From the IMG/VR virus record IMGVR_UViG_3300042878_001023, positions 57,858 through 121,857 of that record: 64,000 nucleotides of DNA. One strand, given 5' to 3'. A program made the position numbers and the translations under genes. Origin of the DNA: a virus. Shown one piece after another: positions 51,302 to 58,800 of this stretch (the stretch's first letter is position 1; every line of letters starts with the position of its first letter). A model generated the notes under the pieces. The model was not told where the DNA came from. It was given only the letters and a program-made list of their open reading frames with translations, and did no database searches.

Positions 51302-51608
51302 AGAGAAAACACTTCCACAATCAAATCAAGATTTAAGAGTTCTGATTATTGATGATGAAGCAGATACTATATCTGGTGTACTTGGTATTACTGAATCAAG
51401 AAGAGATCATTTGTATGAGTTAATAAAACTAGCATACAAAAATGATAACATATCAAAGGTTCTTACTAACATCAGTGGAGTAGTAAATCACCCAAATGAA
51501 TTAGCTTTTGTTTGTTACATAATAGGTAGTAGAGTTGAAAGAGACTCAAGTAATCCTATGTTAAAAATCATGGGTATAATAGACAGCAAGTTTAATGGGG
51601 AAGATTAA
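51270..51608 (+). CDS. Hypothetical protein
   Basis: 112 aa from the Met giving MKKWIYQLFSKEKT; upstream extension in the preceding gene is unlikely. Contains 'LRVLIIDDEADTISGVLG' and helical C-terminal half. Start overlaps the preceding gene by 32 bases. Function unknown. Confidence 0.55.
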   Translation: MKKWIYQLFSKEKTLPQSNQDLRVLIIDDEADTISGVLGITESRRDHLYELIKLAYKNDNISKVLTNISGVVNHPNELAFVCYIIGSRVERDSSNPMLKIMGIIDSKFNGED

Positions 51609-51762
51609 ACAAATTTATATAGACCTGATAAACTCAGGTATCACACCTGATGGTTTATCTCTTGGAGAAGCTCTTGATATTTTAAAACAAAAAGAGAATG
51701 AAGAAGGAGAACAATATGCCAGACTACAATCTGGTGAACAAGAAAATAGCAGAGAGGCTTGA
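51595..51762 (+). CDS. 55-aa small acidic protein
   Basis: ATG at 51595, TGA at 51760-51762. Product starts MGKIKQIYIDLINSG and is helical and Glu-rich. Overlaps the previous gene by 14 bases and the next by 47 bases. Packed coding signals favour a real gene. Confidence 0.55.
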   Translation: MGKIKQIYIDLINSGITPDGLSLGEALDILKQKENEEGEQYARLQSGEQENSREA

Positions 51763-51832
51763 GTACTTTAACAAGCTTGATGAAAAAGAAAGAAAGTCTA
51801 AACAAACTAAAAATACGGGAGTGAATAAGTAG
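51716..51832 (+). CDS. 38-aa charged peptide
   Basis: ATG at 51716, TAG at 51830-51832. Product MPDYNLVNKKIAERLEYFNKLDEKERKS... is a helical charged peptide. Pattern 'YNLVNKKIAERLEYFNKL' recalls short proteins in Bacteroidota phages. Overlaps previous ORF. Confidence 0.45.
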   Translation: MPDYNLVNKKIAERLEYFNKLDEKERKSKQTKNTGVNK

Positions 51833-51898
51833 CTCTAAGCCTTGCGGATTACAACAGGGTATAGCAGGTGGGATTCCTGCATTTTTAAAAATATTTAT

Positions 51899-52414
51899 AT
51901 GAAAATAACATTAATGTTTATTGGTATTGCTATCAGTATAAGTGTGATAGCAAGTTTTGGAGAAAATAAAAAACTGGTAAAAGCAAAAAAGAAAATTATG
52001 ATTGAAGATACTACAGAAGTAGTACCTGTAGTAGACAGTACAAAGATTACAAAAGATATGCTTATTGAGTATATCTTGCAATCTAAAATAGCACATCCTG
52101 AGATTGCATACAGTATAATCATGACTGAATCCGGAATGTGTAGTAAATTATTCAAATCAAATAACAATTTGTTTGGTATGAGACAGCCTGGTGTTAGACC
52201 TACAATGAGTAAAGGTCCTAAATATGGCTTTGCATCCTTTGAGAAGTGGCAACACAGTGTACTAGATTATAAACTATACTTGGAGTTTGTTGGTGGTCAT
52301 AAGTTAACTAGAGATCAATACTTAGCACATCTAGATAGAAACTATGCACATAAAGGATACAGTTCTTACATCAGTAAATTTTTTGATGAGTTTTACAGTT
52401 ACGTAAACAACTAA
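51899..52414 (+). CDS. Membrane-anchored glucosaminidase-like protein
   Basis: Start placed at MKITLMFIGIAISISV, an N-terminal signal-anchor (about 1-19). 171 aa. The C-terminal part matches the glucosaminidase/Bax family: 'YSIIMTESGMCSKLFKSNNNLFGMR', shortened to MTESGMCSKLF and NNLFGMR, and 'FASFEKWQHSVLDYKLYL'. The Glu in 'MTESG' is the likely catalytic residue. It would cleave peptidoglycan at the membrane or in the periplasm. Second wall-active enzyme besides the late lysin-like gene. Confidence 0.78.
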   Translation: MKITLMFIGIAISISVIASFGENKKLVKAKKKIMIEDTTEVVPVVDSTKITKDMLIEYILQSKIAHPEIAYSIIMTESGMCSKLFKSNNNLFGMRQPGVRPTMSKGPKYGFASFEKWQHSVLDYKLYLEFVGGHKLTRDQYLAHLDRNYAHKGYSSYISKFFDEFYSYVNN

Positions 52415-52418
52415 GCAT

Positions 52419-53291
52419 TTGAGTTTAATTAAGGAAGTTACCAGGAAGTCTATGATAATTAGACCTTCTGGTAGATCTACAGATTATATTTCACCGTCCT
52501 TTGGACATGGGTGTTTATATAACTGTAGTTACTGTTACATGAAAAGAAATAAACCTACAGGTTTATCTATTGCTAAAAATCATGGAGATATATTAACTGC
52601 TATCAATGACCATGCATGGTTTGCTGATGTGGAAAAACCAAATCAAACACATGAAGAGTATATAACTTATGACATAAGTTGTAATGAAGACTTTGCTCTA
52701 CATGCTAAATATCATCAGTGGGAAAGAATATTTGATTTCTTTGTTATGCATCCTAAAGCTATGGGTTCTTTTGCTACTAAGTATGTAAATGAAAAGTTTC
52801 TAAGCTTTAATCCACAAGGTAAGATTAGAATAAGATTTAGTATTATGCCTGAAATTTATAGAAAACAGCTTGAACCAAGAACAGATCATATCTATGATAG
52901 ATTATCTACTGTAGGAAAGTTCCTTGATGCGGGTTATGATGTGCACTTAAATTTCAGTCCTGTTATTGTAAATTTTAATTGGTTAACAGAATATAAGAAA
53001 TTATTTCAAGAAGTTGCTGCATTTGCACAGTTAAGTAATTGGGATAACAGCAAAGTAAAAGCAGAAGTAATATTCTTAACTCATAATGTAGATAAGCACT
53101 ATGCTAATATTGCTAATAATCTTCCGGGAGAAAGTTTGCTTTGGAAACCAGAAATACAAGAGATGAAAATATCTCAGTATGGAGGTGCTAACTTGAGGTA
53201 TAATCATACTCTTAAAGCAGATTATATTGAACAGTTTAAACAATTACACGAGGAGATATTACCCTGGAACACAATAAGATATATATTTTAA
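52419..53291 (+). CDS. Spore photoproduct lyase-like radical SAM enzyme
   Basis: 290 aa with the TTG start at 52419; an ATG at 52452 is an alternative. 'GCLYNCSYCYMK' supplies the CxxxCxxC 4Fe-4S motif (C32, C36, C39), typical of SPL-like radical SAM enzymes. 'RPSGRSTDYISPSFGHG' precedes it. In phages these enzymes are of unknown substrate; DNA repair or nucleobase modification are candidates. Confidence 0.8.
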   Translation: MSLIKEVTRKSMIIRPSGRSTDYISPSFGHGCLYNCSYCYMKRNKPTGLSIAKNHGDILTAINDHAWFADVEKPNQTHEEYITYDISCNEDFALHAKYHQWERIFDFFVMHPKAMGSFATKYVNEKFLSFNPQGKIRIRFSIMPEIYRKQLEPRTDHIYDRLSTVGKFLDAGYDVHLNFSPVIVNFNWLTEYKKLFQEVAAFAQLSNWDNSKVKAEVIFLTHNVDKHYANIANNLPGESLLWKPEIQEMKISQYGGANLRYNHTLKADYIEQFKQLHEEILPWNTIRYIF

Positions 53292-53302
53292 ACTAAAACA
53301 TT

Positions 53303-53839
53303 ATGATTTTAATGAAACTAGGTGAGGAGTATAAACTCTACTCACATGATAGCTGTATAGCTACAACTCAAGAGTCACCACATAAAAGATTATCTAAACA
53401 AAACTGTGATGAGATATTTGGTGTTGTTGATGTTGAGAAACTGGCTGAAAGTCATGCAGAAGAATGTTATGAACGAAATGGAGACCCCCTTGAAGAGTCA
53501 TATTTTGAAAATAGAAAGTATAACTTCAAAGAAGGTTTCAACAAAGCAATGGAGTTAAATAAAGATAAGTTGTTTACTGTTGAGGATGTTAGAAAGGCAA
53601 TGAGTATAGGTTTATCTATTGGATATGGAAGACAATTTGAAATAGAAAATAAATCTGTAGAAATAGACAGTTATATCAAATCACTACAACAACCAACAGA
53701 AATAGAGGTTGAGATTGTTACACACGTTGATTTAGCAGCAACACCAACCGATTCAAGACATCCTGATGCTTATTTAGGAACAGATACAGGAATACCTTTT
53801 TTAGATGAAAATGGTTGTTTAATACTTAAAAAGAAATAA
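53303..53839 (+). CDS. Early hypothetical protein
   Basis: 178-aa alpha/beta protein. The middle has 'AESHAEECYERNGDPLEESYFENRKYNF' in part, and the end 'DTGIPFLDENGCLILKKK'. It stands at the head of a run of small related genes. No known family. Confidence 0.5.
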   Translation: MILMKLGEEYKLYSHDSCIATTQESPHKRLSKQNCDEIFGVVDVEKLAESHAEECYERNGDPLEESYFENRKYNFKEGFNKAMELNKDKLFTVEDVRKAMSIGLSIGYGRQFEIENKSVEIDSYIKSLQQPTEIEVEIVTHVDLAATPTDSRHPDAYLGTDTGIPFLDENGCLILKKK

Positions 53840-53840
53840 G

Positions 53841-54221
53841 ATGGAAGAGCACTTTGTAAATTATAATCAAGCATTAGCTTTGAAAGAATTAGGTTTTAAT
53901 GAACCTTGTATGTCTTCTAGAGATATGAATAATGGTGAAGGTCTTATACAAATACCACTCAAATCACAAGTCTTCAAGTGGTTTAGAGATAAGTATAATA
54001 TACATTCAGAAATAACATGGTCTCCTTCTTATGAATATGATTCTGGAGAATGGTCTAATCCTATTTATGAAATAACTTTTGTAGATGTATCATATACTAA
54101 AGAATGGAAAGCTGAATCACCTGATATGCAAAGAAGTAATGGTAAACAGTTAACTTATGAAGAAGCAGAATCAGCTTGTATAGATAAGTTAATATCAATT
54201 TTAAAAGAAAAGAAATCATGA
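53841..54221 (+). CDS. Early hypothetical protein
   Basis: 126-aa protein: 'VNYNQALALKELGFNEPC' N-terminus and a C-terminal 'YEEAESACIDKLISILKEKK' helix. Similar to small phage proteins that recur in Bacteroidota phages. Coupled to the next gene by 4 bases. Confidence 0.55.
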   Translation: MEEHFVNYNQALALKELGFNEPCMSSRDMNNGEGLIQIPLKSQVFKWFRDKYNIHSEITWSPSYEYDSGEWSNPIYEITFVDVSYTKEWKAESPDMQRSNGKQLTYEEAESACIDKLISILKEKKS

Positions 54222-54442
54222 AACAAGAAACTAATATGAGTAATATAACAGCAAATCAATTAATAAAAGATTGGAAAAAAACTTTAGAATCTGAGCGGAT
54301 ACAATTAGATAATCTTGACGAAGCTAAATTAGTCTTTGATGAAGAAGGTAATGTAGTAGTTGAAAATGAAGATGGTACACAATTTCCTGTTTCAGATTTA
54401 TCAGATGCAGAATTAGATATTTTTTACACTAATTTAATATAA
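54218..54442 (+). CDS. Small acidic hypothetical protein
   Basis: 74-aa protein with acidic middle (DEAKLVFDEEGNVVVENEDGT). A later Met (54236) may be the start. Shares the MKQET beginning with 54447. Function unknown. Confidence 0.5.
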   Translation: MKQETNMSNITANQLIKDWKKTLESERIQLDNLDEAKLVFDEEGNVVVENEDGTQFPVSDLSDAELDIFYTNLI

Positions 54443-54446
54443 AATT

Positions 54447-54719
54447 ATGAAACAAGAAACATTAGAAGAAGCTGCTGAAAGATTGCAGAAAGACAAATAT
54501 GGTATTTTTATTTCTAAAGATGCAGATGTTAAAGGTCAATTAGTAATTGATACAGCTAGAGCAGCATTTTTATCAGGAATGACTGAAGGTGCTAATTGGC
54601 AACAAGAAAGCATGTATAGTGAGGAAGAAGTGTTAGAAATTTTGTTTGAGCTATATTGTAATAGTGATACAGATAAAGAAGAAGTGGAAGAATGGTTTGA
54701 ACAATTTAAAAAGAAATAG
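54447..54719 (+). CDS. Small paralogous protein, EQFKKK family
   Basis: 90 aa, starts MKQETLEEAAERLQ and ends EQFKKK. Its end and the next gene's end are nearly the same (WFEQFKKK vs WIEQFKKK), so the two are duplicated. Helical, charged. Function unknown. Confidence 0.55.
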   Translation: MKQETLEEAAERLQKDKYGIFISKDADVKGQLVIDTARAAFLSGMTEGANWQQESMYSEEEVLEILFELYCNSDTDKEEVEEWFEQFKKK

Positions 54720-54720
54720 T

Positions 54721-54930
54721 ATGAAACAGACAGCAGTAGAATGGTTATTTGAGCAAGTATGGATAACTTCAGGAGAAGATTTACCTGAACTTCTTGAACA
54801 AGCCAAAGAAATGGAGAAGCAACAACAAGTTTATAGTAAAGAAGACATGGAAAAAGCTTTTCAAAATGGACTAAACAGGTCTTTTGATTCTGACTTTGAT
54901 AGATGGATAGAACAATTTAAAAAGAAGTAG
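54721..54930 (+). CDS. Small paralogous protein, EQFKKK family
   Basis: Start placed at 54721 (MKQTAVEWLFEQVWITS), just after the stop of the previous gene; a longer ORF starts within that gene. 69 aa, ends WIEQFKKK. Duplicate of the preceding gene's layout. Function unknown. Confidence 0.6.
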   Translation: MKQTAVEWLFEQVWITSGEDLPELLEQAKEMEKQQQVYSKEDMEKAFQNGLNRSFDSDFDRWIEQFKKK

Positions 54931-54931
54931 T

Positions 54932-55030
54932 ATGAGAAAATTTTTAGAAGCTATTAATGACTATCCAACAACCAGTGTTTTACTTGTGTTAGCTTTAATA
55001 GCTATTATAGAAGTAATCAAAAGAAAATAG
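54932..55030 (+). CDS. 32-aa single-pass membrane peptide
   Basis: ATG at 54932, TAG at 55028-55030. Product MRKFLEAINDYPTTSVLLVLALIAIIEV... has one hydrophobic segment (15-27). Packed between two genes with 1-base gaps. Confidence 0.55.
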   Translation: MRKFLEAINDYPTTSVLLVLALIAIIEVIKRK

Positions 55031-55031
55031 T

Positions 55032-55217
55032 ATGAAACCTGATATACCCTTACTATTTCAAAAAACAGTTCTGCAAGTAGAGTATAGAACTTTGTCAAGA
55101 GTAAGAGAAGAGTTTCCAAAGAAATCTAATCATAAAGCTGTTGTCTATGTTGAAAAGGAAATGACAAGAGTTATTAATGAGCTAGATTCTATTAACCATC
55201 AGTTAAATTTAAAATGA
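55032..55217 (+). CDS. Small basic hypothetical protein
   Basis: 61-aa protein (KPDIPLLFQKTVLQVEY...), charged helix at the end. Coupled to the next gene by a 4-base overlap. Function unknown. Confidence 0.5.
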   Translation: MKPDIPLLFQKTVLQVEYRTLSRVREEFPKKSNHKAVVYVEKEMTRVINELDSINHQLNLK

Positions 55218-55591
55218 GTGACAATCAGATTATTAATGATAAGTATAATACCAAGTACCGTAGATATAGTACTAATACACTCTTAGAGTCTTTAAAGAAG
55301 TTTCATAAAGACTCTGAGATTTATTTAATTATCATGATGATTCTTGTAAAAAGAATTTCAACTAAAGATAGCTATTGTAATGCAGCTATTATTCAGTTAC
55401 AAAAAGAAAGGCTGGAAAAGCTTAAAGATAATAGAGTACACTTTGGTTCAAAAGATGAAGCTTATTTTACAGAAGAAGAAATGCTAAAAGAATATGTAGC
55501 ACCTACTTATGAAGAATTAAGTCCTGAAGAACAAAAGCTTTATGACTATGATGATGAAGTGTTTTACCCTGAAAATTATTTCCATGAATAA
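55214..55591 (+). CDS. Early hypothetical protein
   Basis: 125-aa protein, helical N-terminal half, acidic C-terminal 'LSPEEQKLYDYDDEVF'. No motif. In the run of small genes. Confidence 0.5.
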   Translation: MSDNQIINDKYNTKYRRYSTNTLLESLKKFHKDSEIYLIIMMILVKRISTKDSYCNAAIIQLQKERLEKLKDNRVHFGSKDEAYFTEEEMLKEYVAPTYEELSPEEQKLYDYDDEVFYPENYFHE

Positions 55592-55787
55592 AAAAGATAG
55601 AAAATCAGATTATGTATGTGTAAATTGTGGAGTATCTTTTCTTACAGAAGAACAAAAACATAAAGCAAGAATTTGTACATTTTTTATTGATAAGTGTGGG
55701 TTATGTGGTAAAGAAGATCCTGTCACACATATTAGAAATTATAACTATTTAAACAAAAAAGATGAGAAAGTTAATAAAGCTGATTAA
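55584..55787 (+). CDS. Small zinc-ribbon protein
   Basis: Start placed at MNKKDRKSDYVCVNCG. 67 aa with CVNC ... CGLCG pairs, a four-Cys zinc site. Overlaps the preceding gene by 8 bases. Probably nucleic-acid or protein binding. Confidence 0.6.
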   Translation: MNKKDRKSDYVCVNCGVSFLTEEQKHKARICTFFIDKCGLCGKEDPVTHIRNYNYLNKKDEKVNKAD

Positions 55788-55884
55788 GCAGCTGACATGT
55801 AAGCATGTATACATAGATCTTAGAAAAATAGGATTTGAAAGATGCATAGACTGTGGTAAAGAAAGAAAAAATGGCAGAGTATGA
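55762..55884 (+). CDS. 40-aa zinc-ribbon-like protein
   Basis: ATG at 55762 and TGA at 55882-55884. Product MRKLIKLIKQLTCKHVYIDL... with 'CKHVY' and 'CIDCGKERK' cysteines. Overlaps neighbours on both sides. Possible metal-binding peptide. Confidence 0.5.
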   Translation: MRKLIKLIKQLTCKHVYIDLRKIGFERCIDCGKERKNGRV

Positions 55885-56450
55885 AAGATTATTCAAAAGA
55901 AAACTTAGATGTTGTAACATACAGAAATGGAGATCCTATTCCTTTTGTAAAATCTAAAAAGAAATGGGAAGCATTGACAACAGGTGCTTATTGTTATTAT
56001 GATAATAATCCTGAGAAAGGTGTTTTATATAATTGGTATGCAGTTAGTGATCCAAGAGGATTAGCACCTGAAGGATGGAAAATACCAACTATTGAAGAGT
56101 TAGAGCAAATAGATTTAACAACTGGTCTTCCGGGCGGTAACCGCGGCTTCAATGGTAATTACTACAACATTGGCCTCTACGGTAACTGGTGGAGTTTTAC
56201 AGAGTACTATACAAACAATGCTTGGTTCCGCTACCTGTACACCAAATTTGAGTATGCATTCAGAAACTACGCAGATAAGACATTCGGGTTCTCTGTTAGG
56301 TGTTTGAGGGATGAACCAAATCTTTATACAGTTGATAGACATATTATGTTTTATCCAAAAACTGACAAAGTTACTCTTGAGCAACTTAAAAGGTTTTTTA
56401 CAGATGAAGCTATTGAGTCTTTCATTAAGTATGGTTATTTAAAAAAATAA
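55881..56450 (+). CDS. FISUMP/C-type-lectin-like protein, DGR target
   Basis: 189 aa. N-terminal 'ENLDVVTYRNGDPIPFVKSKKKWE' (shortened), 'VLYNWYAVSDPRGLAPEGWKIPT' (shortened) and 'GNWWSFTEYYTNNAWFRYLY' (shortened) plus 'GFSVRCLRDE' form the FISUMP/C-lectin layout known from Bacteroidota DGR targets. Residues 80-145 are NNC-rich in codons, unlike the AT-rich remainder. C-terminal 40 residues are helical. Likely ligand-binding protein under directed variation. Position in the early arm is odd for a receptor binder. Confidence 0.82.
   Translation: MKDYSKENLDVVTYRNGDPIPFVKSKKKWEALTTGAYCYYDNNPEKGVLYNWYAVSDPRGLAPEGWKIPTIEELEQIDLTTGLPGGNRGFNGNYYNIGLYGNWWSFTEYYTNNAWFRYLYTKFEYAFRNYADKTFGFSVRCLRDEPNLYTVDRHIMFYPKTDKVTLEQLKRFFTDEAIESFIKYGYLKK
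56121..56313 (+). other. DGR variable repeat (candidate)
   Basis: Here codons are AAC, CGC, GGC, TTC, TAC, CTC and TAC in runs (AACCGCGGCTTC, TACTACAAC, TTCCGCTACCTGTAC), the outcome expected when adenines of AAC codons in a template are mutated (NNC). GC is higher than around it. The region ends GGGTTCTCTGTTAGGTG, an IMH-like invariant end. No template repeat or reverse transcriptase is seen in the window. Confidence 0.75.
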
Positions 56451-56453
56451 GTC

Positions 56454-56633
56454 ATGGTGAGTACTATTAGAAAAGATGATGTGATTTTAGTAAGTCACAG
56501 TATCAAAAAAAGTTTAACACCTGAGCAAGTAAATCAAGTTCTTGCTATGTATGCAGGTGAAGAAGAGTCTGATCCTTCAGCTACTTGGAATCTTATTGTG
56601 GAGAATTGTATTTATCAAGTATTACGGCCATGA
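56454..56633 (+). CDS. 59-aa small protein
   Basis: ATG at 56454, TGA at 56631-56633. Product MVSTIRKDDVILVSHSIKKS... has a helical middle (LTPEQVNQVLAMYAGEE). Follows the lectin-like gene by 3 bases. Function unknown. Confidence 0.55.
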   Translation: MVSTIRKDDVILVSHSIKKSLTPEQVNQVLAMYAGEEESDPSATWNLIVENCIYQVLRP

Positions 56634-56704
56634 AAAGGTTGTTCTATAGGATAGCTGAAGAGTTCAGGTTATTAGTAATATTAATTGTATATGGGAAACA
56701 GTAA
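56630..56704 (+). CDS. 24-aa peptide
   Basis: ATG at 56630 overlaps the previous stop (ATGA), TAA at 56702-56704. Product MKRLFYRIAEEFRLLVILIVYGKQ is amphipathic. Low confidence because it is very short. Confidence 0.3.
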   Translation: MKRLFYRIAEEFRLLVILIVYGKQ

Positions 56705-57146
56705 GCAGATACAGCATATGGTAATTATAAAGGCTGATGTTGGCAAAGAAATATTGTATTTAGCAAAAGATCTTCTTAGATTACATGTTACTTTAGCAAA
56801 AGATGTACAAAATGATATATATCTTATTTCATTTAAGCATCAAGTAAATATGTTTTCTCCAAGGTATGATTTTCTTAATAAAAGAGAATGGTTATTTGTA
56901 TACAAACTAGAACTTAATCTATTAGAGCTTCTTGAGATAATTACTAAAGATGAAAATAATAGAATGTTTGAGATGCTACAAGCTGATGATGATAATATTT
57001 ATATTGCTGTTTTAAGTTTAAAACAGTTTGGGAAATTAAGAGAAGAAAAACTTGAATCACCATGGTATATTGATCATGTTAAAGATAATTATTTTAAAAT
57101 TGCAACACCAGAGTTAATGATGTTTAAAATGAAGAACAAATTATGA
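56691..57146 (+). CDS. Early hypothetical protein
   Basis: Start placed at ATG 56691 (MGNSKQIQHMV), since the longer ORF begins with TTG. 151 aa, alpha/beta, with 'ILYLAKDLLRLHVTLAKD' helix. Overlaps next gene by 4 bases. No family recognised. Confidence 0.55.
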   Translation: MGNSKQIQHMVIIKADVGKEILYLAKDLLRLHVTLAKDVQNDIYLISFKHQVNMFSPRYDFLNKREWLFVYKLELNLLELLEIITKDENNRMFEMLQADDDNIYIAVLSLKQFGKLREEKLESPWYIDHVKDNYFKIATPELMMFKMKNKL

Positions 57147-57400
57147 AAGAGCAAGATTTAATAGATGCTGGATTTACTAAAAGAATTGTTACAAAAGAAG
57201 AAAGTGGAAATAAAGAAGACTTTTATTACTATTTTCTTGAAGTATTAGATGGTATTACTTTAGTATCTGATGCTACTGTAGAGATTGAAGGAGATCAATG
57301 GACTGTAGACTGTTTTGAAGTAGATAAAATACTTATTACAGAACCAGAACAATTGTTTAATTTTCTTGAAACTATGAAAATATGTACACAGGTAAATTAG
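57143..57400 (+). CDS. Small acidic hypothetical protein
   Basis: 85 aa, acidic with beta-like core. Overlaps the next gene by 19 bases. No motif. Confidence 0.5.
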   Translation: MKEQDLIDAGFTKRIVTKEESGNKEDFYYYFLEVLDGITLVSDATVEIEGDQWTVDCFEVDKILITEPEQLFNFLETMKICTQVN

Positions 57401-57756
57401 TAAAGAAAGATGGTAAGCTAACATATGCACATCCAAAGGATAAGTTGGCTTATGAAATTTTTGTAGGAAAACTTTCTGAAGGTCAGGAAATAGAAATGTA
57501 TATTGATCTTGCTAATGCAGATCATAGCAGAGCACAAATTAATAAAGTGCATGCTTGTATTAGAGAGTTAGCCAAAGAATCTGGCTATACTTTTGAAGAA
57601 ATGAAGAAGATTGTGAAAGAAAGATCTGGTCTTTGCTACACAGACTCAGAAGGTGAGTTTTGCAAATCATTTGCAGAGTGTAGTAAAGACCAGTTGATGC
57701 TTGCTATAGAAGCTTGTATTGAAATAGGAGTTGAATTAAATGTTAACCTTCAGTAG
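57382..57756 (+). CDS. Possible NinB-like protein
   Basis: 124 aa with 'ADHSRAQINKVHACIRELAKESG' in part, and 'FCKSFAECSKDQLMLAIEACIEIG'. The helical, Cys-containing layout has some similarity to NinB-type recombination proteins of phages. Weak assignment. Overlaps the minus-strand gene by 14 bases. Confidence 0.3.
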   Translation: MYTGKLVKKDGKLTYAHPKDKLAYEIFVGKLSEGQEIEMYIDLANADHSRAQINKVHACIRELAKESGYTFEEMKKIVKERSGLCYTDSEGEFCKSFAECSKDQLMLAIEACIEIGVELNVNLQ

Positions 57757-58054
57757 GAGCAACATATCCTTCATCTGTTGGCTCCAAGATTTCTTTCTCA
57801 GCAGTTAAGTTTTGTTTTTCAGCTTGTGTTTCAATCTCAGCAATCATTAAACCTACTGTTTGAAGATTTCTTTGAGTTTCATTTAACTGATCATAAGTTT
57901 TTTCAAAACTGTCTTTAATATACTGAGGATCTTTATTCTCATTTAACAGTTGTTGAGTTAATGAATAAGCAAGGTTTTTAACCATAAAGTAGTATGTTTT
58001 ATTAACTACTATACTTACTAGAGCATCATCTTTAAGTTCTTTTACTTTTATCAT
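57743..58054 (-). CDS. Reversed gene in the early arm, helical protein
   Basis: 103-aa coiled helical protein (MIKVKELKDDALVSIVVNKTYYF...) ending in 'EPTDEGYVAPTEG'. It is the only minus-strand gene of the right arm and has the late-type leader (AAAACAACCAACATG). Convergent with the gene before and divergent from UDG. Late expression is inferred. Possibly a virion protein. Confidence 0.65.
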   Translation of the reverse strand: MIKVKELKDDALVSIVVNKTYYFMVKNLAYSLTQQLLNENKDPQYIKDSFEKTYDQLNETQRNLQTVGLMIAEIETQAEKQNLTAEKEILEPTDEGYVAPTEG

Positions 58055-58086
58055 GTTGGTTGTTTTAAAAATACATTTGTAAAATT

Positions 58087-58800
58087 ATGAAAGAAAAACT
58101 AGATTTAGACAAAATTGTAGACAAATTATATGAAGATTTAGTTCCTTCTGGATGGGCCAGAGTTTTGAGATCTTTTATGTATAGTTCTGATTTCAAAAAT
58201 ATACTTCAAACACTTGCACAAGAAAGTGGAGCTGATAAAAGATTTACTCCACCTATTAAAGATGTATTCAGAGCTTTTAAAGAATGTCCTTATGATGAAC
58301 TTAAACTTGTAGTTGTAGGACAGGATCCTTATCCAAGCATTAACATTGCTGACGGTATTGCATTTAGCTGTAGTAAAACAATGAAGTTACAACCAAGTTT
58401 AAAGTTTATGTTAGATGAAGTAAACAGGACTGTTTATAATGGAGAGTATATTAGTAATAGTCCGGATTTAACTAGATGGGCAAATCAAGGTATACTCATG
58501 CTTAATACAGCTCTCACAACTCAAATAAATAAAGTTGGTGTACATTATAATATATGGAAACCATTCTTAAATTATCTTTTTGATTTCTTATCAAATTATA
58601 ATAATGGATTGGTGTATATTTACATGGGGAAAGAAGCAAGTACTTGGGCAGATAGTCTTAATGACAATTGTTATAAGCTATTCTGTGCTCATCCAGCATC
58701 TGCTATTTATAACAAATTCAGAAGTTGGGACTCTAAAGATGTATTTCCTACAGCACAAAAAATAGTACAAGAAAACTATAACTATTCAATTATTTGGTAA
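58087..58800 (+). CDS. ung: Uracil-DNA glycosylase, family 1
   Basis: 237 aa. 'VVVGQDPYPSINIADGIAFS' (78-83 catalytic-loop GQDPYP with the Asp), a conserved Phe/Asn region, and 'CAHPASAIYNKFRSW' (the HPS-type leucine loop, here HPAS). Family 1 normally shows GQDPYH and HPSPLS. Removes uracil from DNA; common in crAss-like phages and in the replication block here. Confidence 0.9.
   Translation: MKEKLDLDKIVDKLYEDLVPSGWARVLRSFMYSSDFKNILQTLAQESGADKRFTPPIKDVFRAFKECPYDELKLVVVGQDPYPSINIADGIAFSCSKTMKLQPSLKFMLDEVNRTVYNGEYISNSPDLTRWANQGILMLNTALTTQINKVGVHYNIWKPFLNYLFDFLSNYNNGLVYIYMGKEASTWADSLNDNCYKLFCAHPASAIYNKFRSWDSKDVFPTAQKIVQENYNYSIIW

Noticed and set aside
56115-56384. 89-codon minus-strand ORF under the lectin-like gene
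   Set aside because: It is a shadow of the C-rich variable repeat, in which stop codons are rare on the opposite strand.
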